This document shows, in pieces, positions 27,917-36,019 of a DNA stretch of 64,000 nt. A program made the translations under genes and the position numbers. Where the stretch lies: contig NZ_QJRY01000007.1 in NCBI RefSeq assembly GCF_003205195.1, positions 194,742-258,741 of the forward strand, given 5' to 3'. Position 1 is the first letter of the stretch, and the number at the start of each line of letters is the position of its first letter. Source of the stretch: Peteryoungia wuzhouensis (GTDB taxonomy: Bacteria > Pseudomonadota > Alphaproteobacteria > Rhizobiales > Rhizobiaceae). The notes beneath the pieces were generated by a model. It was given only the letters and a program-made list of their open reading frames with translations, searched no databases and had not been told where the DNA came from.

Positions 27917-28683
27917 CCGAGATCCTCCTGCCCGAGCGCCTGTGCGATTGCGTCCTGGACGGCGTAATCGGTCATGTCGAGTTTGAGCGGCGTCACGGAC
28001 ACCTTCTTCGCCCGCAAGGCGTGAATGTCGGTGCCGGCGCGGTAGTTGCCCTTGCGGTCGCCGAATCGCAGCCAGAAATACGGCAAGCCGCGCCCGTCAT
28101 GGCGCTCCTCGACCGAAAGGCCGAATTCCAGTTTTCCCTGGGCCGTCACCTCCACACCATCGGCCTCTTCCGGCTCGCAATGGGGAAAATTCAGGTTCAG
28201 AAAGGTGCCGGGTGGCAGGTCGACCTTCATCAGCTTGCTCAACAGGTCCGGCGCCAGCGTCTCGGCGACATGCCAAGGGATGGGCGCGCCCGCCTCGTAA
28301 CTATAGGCCTGGCTCAAGGCGAAGGAGCGCACGCCGTGCACCGTGCCTTCGATGGCACCCGCCACAGTTCCCGAATATGTCACGTCGTCGGCAAGGTTCG
28401 CGCCGGCATTCACGCCTGAGAGAACCAGATCGGGCTTGCGGTCGAGGACCTTGCGGATTGCCATGATGACGCAATCGGTCGGCGTTCCGCGCAGGGCAAA
28501 GCGCTTTTCGCCGAGTTCGCGCAGCCTCAGCGGTTCCGAGAGCGTCAGCGAATGCGCCAATCCACTCTGGTCGGTCTCGGGGGCCACGATCCAGACATCG
28601 TCGGAGAGACTTCTCGCAATCGTCTCCAGGGCAACAAGCCCCGGAGCGTTGATACCATCGTCGTTCGTCAGCAGAATGCGCAT
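27913..28683 (-). CDS. surE: 5'/3'-nucleotidase SurE
   Basis: A 256-residue metal-dependent phosphatase acting on nucleoside monophosphates and possibly short polyphosphates in the cytoplasm. The N-terminal metal-binding motif [13 protein letters not shown] is intact, and [22 protein letters not shown] follows in the middle. I chose the ATG at 28683 because GGAG is 5 bases upstream; the in-frame GTG two codons earlier overlaps that site. It sits between serS and pcm on one transcript. Confidence 0.94.
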   Translation of the reverse strand: MRILLTNDDGINAPGLVALETIARSLSDDVWIVAPETDQSGLAHSLTLSEPLRLRELGEKRFALRGTPTDCVIMAIRKVLDRKPDLVLSGVNAGANLADDVTYSGTVAGAIEGTVHGVRSFALSQAYSYEAGAPIPWHVAETLAPDLLSKLMKVDLPPGTFLNLNFPHCEPEEADGVEVTAQGKLEFGLSVEERHDGRGLPYFWLRFGDRKGNYRAGTDIHALRAKKVSVTPLKLDMTDYAVQDAIAQALGQEDLG

Positions 28684-28705
28684 GGCCACTCCGGTCGCGG
28701 CGTGA

Positions 28706-29989
28706 TCAGGCCGCCTTCTCGATCTTCTTCAGACCGCCCATGTAGGGCAGCAGGACGTCCGGGACAGTGATCGAACCATCTTCGTTCAGATAATTCTCCA
28801 TCACCGCGATCAGGCATCGACCGACGGCCGTGCCTGACCCGTTCAGCGTGTGCACGAAGGTCGTGCCCTTCTCTTCCTTGTTGCGGTAGCGGGCATTCAT
28901 GCGACGCCCCTGGAAATCGCCGCAGACCGAGCAGGACGAAATTTCGCGATAGGTGTTCTGGCCCGGCAGCCAGACCTCAAGGTCATAGGTCTTGCGCGCG
29001 CCAAACCCCATATCGCCGGTGCAAAGCGTCATGGTGCGGAAATGCAGGCCGAGCCGCTTCAGCACCTCTTCGGCACAGGCCGTCATGCGCTCATGCTCGG
29101 CAACAGAGCTTTCCGCATCGGTGATCGAGACGAGTTCGCACTTCCAGAACTGGTGCTGGCGCAGCATGCCGCGCGTGTCGCGGCCCGCCGAACCTGCTTC
29201 CGAACGGAAGGACGGGGTCAGTGCGGTGAAGCGCAGCGGCAGCTTTTCCTGGTCGAGGATTTCACCGGCAACGAGGTTGGTGAGCGTCACTTCGGCCGTC
29301 GGAATGAGCCAGCGGCCATCGGTGGTCTTGAACAGATCTTCGGCAAATTTCGGCAATTGGCCGGTGCCATACATGGCATCGTCGCGCACCATCAGCGGCG
29401 ACGACACTTCCGTGTAGCCGTGTTCGCTCGTGTGGAGGTCGAGCATGAACTGACCGAGGGCGCGCTCAAGCCGCGCAAGCTGGCTCGTCAAAACGGTAAA
29501 GCGGGCGCCGGACAGCTTGGCGGCGCGCTCGAAATCCATGTAGCCCAGAGCTTCTCCGATTTCGTAGTGCTCGAGCGGCTTGTGATTCCACATGGGCTTT
29601 TCACCAACCACGCGAGCAACCACGTTGTCGTGCTCGTCCTTGCCCACGGGCACGTCGTCATGGGGAATGTTCGGGATGCGCGACAGGGCGTCATTGAGTT
29701 CAGCGGTGAGCTGACGCTCTTCCTCTTCGGCCGCCGGCAGCGTGTCCTTGAGCGAGGCCACTTCGGCCTTCAGCTTTTCGGCCAGTTCCATGTTTTTCTG
29801 CGCCATGGCGGCGCCGATGTCCTTGGAGGCCGCATTGCGGCGCGACTGCATGTCCTGCATCGACTGGGCAACCGCACGGCGCTTCTGGTCGAGGGCGATC
29901 AGGGAGGCCGCCAGCGGTTCTGCGCCGCGCTTGGCAAGCGCCGCGTCCAGGGCCTCGGGATTGTCACGGATCCACTTGATATCGAGCAT
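28706..29989 (-). CDS. serS: Seryl-tRNA synthetase
   Basis: A 427-residue class II aminoacyl-tRNA synthetase. The N-terminal coiled-coil arm that grips tRNA-Ser spans about residues 30-100. The class II motifs follow, including [14 protein letters not shown] in motif 2 and a motif 3 with [17 protein letters not shown]. The start at 29989 gives the standard [11 protein letters not shown]. It lies between tatC and surE in a co-directional block. Confidence 0.97.
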   Translation of the reverse strand: MLDIKWIRDNPEALDAALAKRGAEPLAASLIALDQKRRAVAQSMQDMQSRRNAASKDIGAAMAQKNMELAEKLKAEVASLKDTLPAAEEEERQLTAELNDALSRIPNIPHDDVPVGKDEHDNVVARVVGEKPMWNHKPLEHYEIGEALGYMDFERAAKLSGARFTVLTSQLARLERALGQFMLDLHTSEHGYTEVSSPLMVRDDAMYGTGQLPKFAEDLFKTTDGRWLIPTAEVTLTNLVAGEILDQEKLPLRFTALTPSFRSEAGSAGRDTRGMLRQHQFWKCELVSITDAESSVAEHERMTACAEEVLKRLGLHFRTMTLCTGDMGFGARKTYDLEVWLPGQNTYREISSCSVCGDFQGRRMNARYRNKEEKGTTFVHTLNGSGTAVGRCLIAVMENYLNEDGSITVPDVLLPYMGGLKKIEKAA

Positions 29990-30097
29990 CGTCGTTCCAG
30001 GTCTTGAGTTTCGACCGGGATCGGAGCTGGCCGGCGGCCACGTCCGGCCCCATGTCGGCATGGGTTGAAGCGGTGGCTCGGCGGCCGTTTCTGCCGC

Positions 30098-30907
30098 CTA
30101 CTCCGTCTCGGTCGCGACCACCTCGGCGCTTTCCGCCTTGGCCCGGTTCCGTTCGACGAGTCGCGCCGCGTAGATAGCCACCTCGTAGAGAAGGATTGTC
30201 GGCAGTGCAAGACCGATCTGGGACAGCGGATCGGGCGGCGTGAGCACGGCGGCGACAATGAAGGCCACGACGATAAAGTACTTGCGCTTGTCGGCGAGCC
30301 ACTGGCTTTCCAGAATGCCGACACGCACCAGAAGCGTGGTGATGACGGGAAGCTGGAAGACCAGACCGAAGGAAAAGACCAGCGTCATGATCAGGCTCAG
30401 ATATTCCGAGACCTTAGGCAGCAGCGAAATCGCCACCTCGCCCTCGCCGGGGCTCTGCTGCATGGCGAGGAAGAACCACATCACCATCGGCGTGAAGAAG
30501 AAATAGACCAGCGAAGCGCCAATCAGGAACAACACCGGCGACGCGATCAGGAACGGCAGGAAGGCCGCCCGCTCGTTCTTGTAGAGGCCCGGCGCCACGA
30601 ACTTGTAGACCTGCGAGGCGATCACCGGGAAAGCGATGACCATGGCGCCGAAGGCCGCCACCTTCACCTGGGTGAAGAAGAATTCCTGCGGTGCGGTGTA
30701 GATCAACTCCGCCTTGGTCACATCGAGACCTGCCCAGACCACCGCCCACTTGTAGGGCACGACCAGCAGGTTGAAGAGTGGCTTGGCGAAATAGAAGCAC
30801 ACCAGGAACGCCACGAAGAAGGCACCGAGCGCCCAGATCAGCCGGGTGCGCAGTTCGATCAGGTGTTCGATCAGCGGCTGCGGCTTGTCGTCGATGTCGC
30901 CGCTCAT
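30098..30907 (-). CDS. tatC: Twin-arginine translocase subunit TatC
   Basis: A 269-residue inner-membrane protein with six transmembrane helices, the receptor for twin-arginine signal peptides. The family start PLIEHLIELRTRLIW is present. The helices are visible in order, and VLTPPDPLSQ lies before the last one. It overlaps tatB by four bases. The C-terminal 25 residues are acidic and alanine-rich. Confidence 0.96.
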   Translation of the reverse strand: MSGDIDDKPQPLIEHLIELRTRLIWALGAFFVAFLVCFYFAKPLFNLLVVPYKWAVVWAGLDVTKAELIYTAPQEFFFTQVKVAAFGAMVIAFPVIASQVYKFVAPGLYKNERAAFLPFLIASPVLFLIGASLVYFFFTPMVMWFFLAMQQSPGEGEVAISLLPKVSEYLSLIMTLVFSFGLVFQLPVITTLLVRVGILESQWLADKRKYFIVVAFIVAAVLTPPDPLSQIGLALPTILLYEVAIYAARLVERNRAKAESAEVVATETE

Positions 30908-31701
30908 GCGCGGTCCTCACTCTTCTTCTGGCGCGGCTTGCGGGCCACGGGTGCGGCAGGCGCGGCTTCGGCCACAACACGCTTGCTTGCGCCGGATTTC
31001 GCGGCCGGAGACTTGGCCGATGCCGGCTTCGCTTTGACTGCTTTGACGCTGGTTGCCACCGGCAGAACCTCAGGCGCGGCGACGACGGCCTTCGAGGCCG
31101 AGGCCCGGGGCTTGGACACTTTGCCGGCTGCGGGAGCAGGAACGGCAGCCGTTTCACCAACGGCTGCGGCTGCCTTTGCCGTCGACGCCTTGCGCGGCTT
31201 CTTCGATGCCGGCGGCACGGGAACGGCGGAGGCCGGCTCGCTCTGGGCTGCAGCCGTCACAGGCGCAGCCGCCGGGCTGAGATCCGGCGGGACGGTGGCA
31301 GCACCGGTCGGCAGATCGGGAAGGATGGAGTTTTCCGTCGGGCTCACACCCGCAGCCGCTGCCGCCATCGACGAGGATGCCGGGGTCGGGCTGTCAATGC
31401 GAGACGACTTCTGCAGGTCGGACTTGATGTCCTGGCCCATTTGCCGGAGCGGATTGAGTGTTTCGCGGATCGAATTGGTCGGGTTGAGCGACTTCAGGTC
31501 GTTGACCGTGCTCTTCAGGTCGTCGAGTTCGGCCTCGCGCAGCGCCTCGTCGAACTGAGCGCGGAACTCGCCCGCCGTCTGGCGCAGGCGCTTCGTCATC
31601 TTGCCGAAGGCGCGGATCATCGGAGGAAGGTCCTTGGGACCGACCACCACGATCAGGATCACGGCGATCACCAATAGCTCGGTCCAGCCAATATCCAGCA
31701 T
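30904..31701 (-). CDS. tatB: Twin-arginine translocase subunit TatB
   Basis: A 265-residue TatB. The first 20 residues form the membrane helix (ELLVIAVILIVVVGPKDLP with the conserved Gly-Pro hinge). An amphipathic helix follows (about 24-50), then a long Ala/Pro/Lys-rich tail. TatB is often about 170 residues; the extended low-complexity tail is a common rhizobial trait. It lies between tatA and tatC. Confidence 0.93.
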   Translation of the reverse strand: MLDIGWTELLVIAVILIVVVGPKDLPPMIRAFGKMTKRLRQTAGEFRAQFDEALREAELDDLKSTVNDLKSLNPTNSIRETLNPLRQMGQDIKSDLQKSSRIDSPTPASSSMAAAAAGVSPTENSILPDLPTGAATVPPDLSPAAAPVTAAAQSEPASAVPVPPASKKPRKASTAKAAAAVGETAAVPAPAAGKVSKPRASASKAVVAAPEVLPVATSVKAVKAKPASAKSPAAKSGASKRVVAEAAPAAPVARKPRQKKSEDRA

Positions 31702-31812
31702 TCAACGGGCTCCTGATGCCGCGCCGTGTCGTCGTCCTGGACGTCCGCGGCCTATCCCATACCTATGCGGGCGGCCCGAAGGGCCACCCGTAATCCGTCA
31801 GACAAAGATCGC

Positions 31813-32022
31813 TTACTTGGTCTCGTCGAGCTTGTGGTCGACGGTCTTCGAAGAAGAGGTCGTCGACGGCGCATCATTGTCGTCTTCGTCGCTGATGCCC
31901 TTCTTGAAGCTCTTGATGCCCTTGGCGACGTCGCCCATCAGTTCGGGGATCTTGCCACGGCCAAAGAGAAGCAGGACGATCGCCAAGACGATGATCCAGT
32001 GCCAAATGCTAAACGAACCCAT
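31813..32022 (-). CDS. tatA: Twin-arginine translocase subunit TatA
   Basis: A 69-residue pore-forming Tat subunit. The membrane helix ([15 protein letters not shown]) is followed by the hinge [11 protein letters not shown] and the amphipathic helix [12 protein letters not shown] short acidic tail closes it. I chose the ATG at 32022 because AGGAG lies 8 bases upstream; the in-frame GTG three codons earlier sits in that site. It is the first gene of tatABC. Confidence 0.95.
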   Translation of the reverse strand: MGSFSIWHWIIVLAIVLLLFGRGKIPELMGDVAKGIKSFKKGISDEDDNDAPSTTSSSKTVDHKLDETK

Positions 32023-32034
32023 GCCTGCCACTCC

Positions 32035-33162
32035 TTAGATTGTCGTTTCCCCGATGTAGGGGGTTTCCGTTGTCTTTTCAAACACCAAAATGTCCTTGGG
32101 CTCAACCGCAATCGTTACGTCGCGGACGCCCGGCGACAACATGTCCGCACGGATCCGCGCGCGCACCGGAGACTCGGTGCCGGGCACGGCGAGATCGAGA
32201 AGTTCGACCACACCGAGGAAACGCCGGGCGACGATGCGCGCCGGGATCGGCCCACCACTCTCCCGCACGGAAAGCCCCGACAGACGCACCGCCACCGCCA
32301 CCTCCGCCCCTTCGGCAATGGAGCCGGAATCGGCGCTGCCCAAGGGCGTCTCGACGCGACCGCCGGCCACCCGGCCGGAAAATTCATTGATCTCGGAGAA
32401 GAAGGCCGCCGCGAAAATATCGCGCGGACGACGGTAAAGATCGTCGGAGGTGCCGACTTGGACGAGGCGTCCATCCTTCAACAATGCAATGCGGTCGGCC
32501 ATGCGCATGGCCTCTTCGGCGTCATGGGTGACGACGACAGCAGTCGCGCGGGTTTCACGAAGAATTGCGAGCGTATCGGCGCGCACCGTGTCTTTCAGTC
32601 GCGAATCGAGGCCGGAAAACGGCTCATCCATCAGAAGCACGCTCGGTCGTGGCGCAAGGGCACGGGCGAGTGCCACGCGCTGCTGTTCACCGCCGGAGAG
32701 CGCATGCGGATATTTGTCCGCGTAGTGCGACAGCCCTACCCGCTCCAGCGCCACGCCCGCCTCGGCAATCGCCTCCTTTGCCGGCAGCGCCGTCAGGCCG
32801 AAGCGGACATTGTCGAGCACGCTCATATGGGGAAAAAGGGCGAAATCCTGAAACATCAGGCCGATGCCGCGCTTTTCCGGCGGCAGGAACGAGCCGGGGC
32901 CGGCCACTTCCCGGTCGTTGATCAGCACCCGACCGCTGGTCTGTGCCTCGATGCCGGCAGCAATGCGCAAAAGCGTCGTCTTGCCAGAGCCAGATGGCCC
33001 CAGCAAGCACAGCACCTCACCCGGTTCCGCCGTCAGCGACAGACCGCGAATGGTCTCCTTGCCGTGATAGCGATGGCGGATGTCCTCGAATGTCAGACGG
33101 GCAGCAAATGTCACGCCCGCCGTCCGTTGACCGTTTCCGTGCCTGGTCTTCGCTGGGTTCAT
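32035..33162 (-). CDS. ABC transporter ATPase, FbpC/PotA-like, orphan
   Basis: A 375-residue importer-type ATPase. Walker A is LLGPSGSGKTT, the Q-loop is MFQDFALFPHM, the signature is LSGGEQQRVALARAL and Walker B is VLLMDEPFSGLD. A TOBE-like regulatory domain makes up the last 120 residues. Closest kinds are ATPases for ferric iron, sulfate or polyamines. No permease or binding protein is nearby, so it must pair with a system elsewhere. It lies between scpB and tatA, ending 12 bases before the tatA start. The start is uncertain: ATG at 33162 is used, and a GTG at 33114 would also fit. Confidence 0.83.
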   Translation of the reverse strand: MNPAKTRHGNGQRTAGVTFAARLTFEDIRHRYHGKETIRGLSLTAEPGEVLCLLGPSGSGKTTLLRIAAGIEAQTSGRVLINDREVAGPGSFLPPEKRGIGLMFQDFALFPHMSVLDNVRFGLTALPAKEAIAEAGVALERVGLSHYADKYPHALSGGEQQRVALARALAPRPSVLLMDEPFSGLDSRLKDTVRADTLAILRETRATAVVVTHDAEEAMRMADRIALLKDGRLVQVGTSDDLYRRPRDIFAAAFFSEINEFSGRVAGGRVETPLGSADSGSIAEGAEVAVAVRLSGLSVRESGGPIPARIVARRFLGVVELLDLAVPGTESPVRARIRADMLSPGVRDVTIAVEPKDILVFEKTTETPYIGETTI

Positions 33163-33255
33163 TCCATCGTCCGCGCGGCCGCCCCACCCTTACCGCGACG
33201 GCAGGGCCGGACGGGCTGGGTCCGGGAAAAGCCGGTTACCAATTAAAAGCTGACC

Positions 33256-33990
33256 CTATTCCTCTGCTTCACCGCCCGGAGTCAAGAGGCCGAGCTCTTC
33301 CAGATCGAGCTGGGTGATCGGATCCTCCTCGTCGGTGAGGTCGTCGGAGCCGAGCGGCATGGGGATGTTGAAGTTGGCCGGAATGCGGCCGGAGAGCAGA
33401 CCTGCCCCCTTCAACTCTTCGAGACCGGGCAGATCGCGCAGTTCCTCAAGGCCGAAGTGGTCGAGGAAATCGCGGGTTGTGCCCAGCGTCACCGGGCGGC
33501 CGGGCGAGCGGCGGCGGCCACGAAAGCGCACCCAGCCGGCCTCCATCAAGACGTCGAGCGTGCCCTTCGAGGTCTGCACACCCCGGATGTCCTCGATCTC
33601 GGCCCGCGTCACCGGCTGATGATAGGCGATGATCGCCAGCACTTCGAGGGCCGCACGGGAGAGTTTCTTGACCTCGGTCTCGTCCTTGCGGATAGCGAAG
33701 GAGAGATCGGCTGCCGTGCGAAACGCCCACTGGTCGTCAACCTGGACGAGATTGACGCCGCGACCGGCATACTCGTCCTTCAGCTTGTGAAGCACCGCGC
33801 GCGCGTCGATGCCGCGCGGCAGGCGCTCCTCGACAAAACCCGTCGACACCGGTTGGGCAGAGGCAAACACCAGGGCTTCGGCGATCCGCAGCGCTTCCGC
33901 CTCATGCCGGGCAATGCTCGCCTCATCGATGACGATCTCGTCCTCGTCATCGGCCCCGTCAGTCACGGGCACTGCTTCAACGTCACTCAT
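33256..33990 (-). CDS. scpB: Condensin accessory protein ScpB
   Basis: A 244-residue partner of SMC and ScpA in chromosome condensation and segregation. It has the two winged-helix domains of the family; the second contains LEVLAIIAYHQPVTRAEIEDIRG. An acidic N-terminal extension of about 25 residues and an acidic C-terminal tail of about 40 are also present. It lies 6 bases after scpA. Confidence 0.94.
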   Translation of the reverse strand: MSDVEAVPVTDGADDEDEIVIDEASIARHEAEALRIAEALVFASAQPVSTGFVEERLPRGIDARAVLHKLKDEYAGRGVNLVQVDDQWAFRTAADLSFAIRKDETEVKKLSRAALEVLAIIAYHQPVTRAEIEDIRGVQTSKGTLDVLMEAGWVRFRGRRRSPGRPVTLGTTRDFLDHFGLEELRDLPGLEELKGAGLLSGRIPANFNIPMPLGSDDLTDEEDPITQLDLEELGLLTPGGEAEE

Positions 33991-33996
33991 CGTCCC

Positions 33997-34866
33997 TCAC
34001 TCGACCGCATGAAGGGCTTCGGCCTTCGGACCGCCGCGCATGTAGATCGGCTGGAAGGCACCGTCCTGGCGAATTTCGAGCCGCCCTTCGCGGACCAGCT
34101 CGAGGGAGGCGGCAAAGGCGCTCGCGATCGCGGTGACGCGATCCTCAGGCGACGCCAGAAAGCGGATCAGGAACTGATCCAAGGCCGTCCAGTCGCCGAT
34201 CTCGCCGATCATGCGGGTCAGGATGCCGCGCGCATCGGCCAGCGACCACACGCGCCGCCGTTCGATCGTCACCTGGGTCACGGCCTGGCGCTGGCGCAGC
34301 GACGCATAGGCCGAGAGCAGATCGTAGAGGCTCGCCTCATAGGCACTGTCGGCGCGGGCCGGCACATGCTCGGGTGCGCCCCGGGCAAAGACGTCGCGGC
34401 CGAGCCTATTGCGGTTGATCAGCCGCGAGGCCGCATCGCGCATCGCCTCCAGACGTTTCAGGCGGAAGGCGAGCGAGGCCGCCATCTCCTCACCCGAGGG
34501 GCCCTCGTCCTTGGCCTGTTGGGGAATGAGCAGGCGCGATTTCAGATAGGCGAGCCAGGCGGCCATCACGAGGTAATCGGCCGCCAGCTCGATGCGAATG
34601 CGCCGGGCGCTTTCGATGAAGAGCAGATACTGCTCGGCCAGCGCCAGCACCGAGATACGTGCCAGATCGACCTTCTGGTTGCGCGCCAGAAAGAGCAGGA
34701 GATCGAGCGGTCCTTCGAAGCCGGCAACATCGATCAGCAAAGCGGGGTCGCTTGCGGCCCGATCTTCGGCGGTGTCCTGCCACAGGCTGTCCATCGGCGT
34801 CGGCGCCGGCGTTTCGGCGTTCGAGGGCCGGTTGATGACCGTCGGATGGACAGGACCACGCACCAT
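33997..34866 (-). CDS. scpA: Condensin kleisin subunit ScpA
   Basis: A 289-residue kleisin that bridges the SMC dimer. The N-terminal motif FEGPLDLLLFLARNQKVDL and the adjacent ADYLVMAAWLAYLKSRLLIP are diagnostic. The C-terminal winged helix ends LELVREGRLEIRQDGAF. Its start overlaps the nagZ stop by a single base, and scpB follows directly, so nagZ-scpA-scpB are one unit. Residues 1-40 are a less conserved extension. Confidence 0.94.
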   Translation of the reverse strand: MVRGPVHPTVINRPSNAETPAPTPMDSLWQDTAEDRAASDPALLIDVAGFEGPLDLLLFLARNQKVDLARISVLALAEQYLLFIESARRIRIELAADYLVMAAWLAYLKSRLLIPQQAKDEGPSGEEMAASLAFRLKRLEAMRDAASRLINRNRLGRDVFARGAPEHVPARADSAYEASLYDLLSAYASLRQRQAVTQVTIERRRVWSLADARGILTRMIGEIGDWTALDQFLIRFLASPEDRVTAIASAFAASLELVREGRLEIRQDGAFQPIYMRGGPKAEALHAVE

Positions 34867-35891
34867 CAGGAGACCGCCATCAATGTTTCAAACTCGTCGC
34901 GCAGCGTCTGTTCGTCGGCATCGTCGGGCGCGGTAAAGGCAGCCTCGACGGCGTCCGCCCGCGCACGAGCCTTGCCGGACAATTCAGACACCGCGGCGGC
35001 CACCGCCTGCATCTCGTCCATATGGCCATGGCAATGCAGGACCACGTCCAGAGCGGCCGCGATGCGGACGGCCCGTTCGCCGATCGTGCCCTTCAGCGCG
35101 TTCATCGAGATATCGTCCGACATCAGGAGCCCTTCGAAGCCGATGGCCTTTCGGATGATCTCCTCGGTCACGATGCGTGACGTCGAGGCCGGGAAATCCG
35201 GGTCGATGTCGGTATACACGACATGGCAGCTCATGCCCATGAGTTCGTTGGCGAGCGCCTTGAACGGCACGAAGTCATGCGCCTCCAACTCGGCGCGCGG
35301 CACGGTGACGACGGGCAGATCGTGATGGCTGTCGGCCATGCCACGCCCATGGCCTGGAATATGTTTCATGACCGGCAACACGCCGCCGGCCTTCAGACCA
35401 TCTGCCGCTGCCTGCCCCATCTTGGCGACCACATGCGGGTCGTTCGAATAGGCGCGGTTGCCGATGACATTGCTGGCCCCGGCGATCGGCACATCGAGCA
35501 CCGGCAGGCAATCGACGTTGATGCCGAGCCGGTAGAGATCGAAGGCATGCAGGCGCGACATCAGCCAGGCAGCCCGCAGGCCCTTTTCCGCGTCGGCATC
35601 ATAGAGTGCGCCGAGTTCGGCGCCAGAGGGGTAACGTGGCGCGATCGGCTCGCGGATGCGCTGGACGCGCCCGCCTTCCTGATCGATCAGAACGGGTGCA
35701 TTGCGACCACCCACCGTCTCGCGCATCTCCGCGACCAGATCCTTCACCTGCTCGGCCTCGCCGATATTGCGGCCGAAGAGGATGAAGCCCCAGGGCTGTT
35801 CATCGCGATAAAAGGCCTTCTCGTCAGCGGTCAGGCGCTGACCGAGGCAACCGAGGATCATGGCTTTGGCAGGAGAAGACGTCTGGATCAT
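34866..35891 (-). CDS. nagZ: Beta-N-acetylhexosaminidase NagZ
   Basis: A 341-residue cytoplasmic glycoside hydrolase family 3 enzyme. It removes GlcNAc from anhydro-muropeptides in murein recycling, a step whose product feeds AnmK. The family motif KHIPGHGRGMADSHHDLP contains the catalytic His, and the nucleophile Asp is in LLMSDDISMNAL. In many rhizobia nagZ sits between the SPOR gene and scpA, as here. Confidence 0.95.
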   Translation of the reverse strand: MIQTSSPAKAMILGCLGQRLTADEKAFYRDEQPWGFILFGRNIGEAEQVKDLVAEMRETVGGRNAPVLIDQEGGRVQRIREPIAPRYPSGAELGALYDADAEKGLRAAWLMSRLHAFDLYRLGINVDCLPVLDVPIAGASNVIGNRAYSNDPHVVAKMGQAAADGLKAGGVLPVMKHIPGHGRGMADSHHDLPVVTVPRAELEAHDFVPFKALANELMGMSCHVVYTDIDPDFPASTSRIVTEEIIRKAIGFEGLLMSDDISMNALKGTIGERAVRIAAALDVVLHCHGHMDEMQAVAAAVSELSGKARARADAVEAAFTAPDDADEQTLRDEFETLMAVS

Positions 35892-35961
35892 GGGCGAATC
35901 ATACCGGGGGTCAGAGGAAAGCCGAAGGTGTCGGCGGGAGACGGATGGGCGTCATGCACAA

Positions 35962-35991
35962 GAAAAAAGGCGGAACACCCGGTTCCGCCTC
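35962..35991 (-). terminator. Terminator after the SPOR-domain gene
   Basis: A stem (35983-35990 with 35969-35976) on the minus strand is followed by a T-run (35962-35968). It separates the SPOR gene from nagZ, so nagZ may have its own promoter. Confidence 0.8.
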
Positions 35992-36019
35992 GTTTTTTCT
36001 CTAAAAGGACTGAGCCTGC

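Noticed and set aside
28850..30007. A 385-codon frame opposite serS
   Set aside because: Antisense of serS; no motif, no ribosome site.
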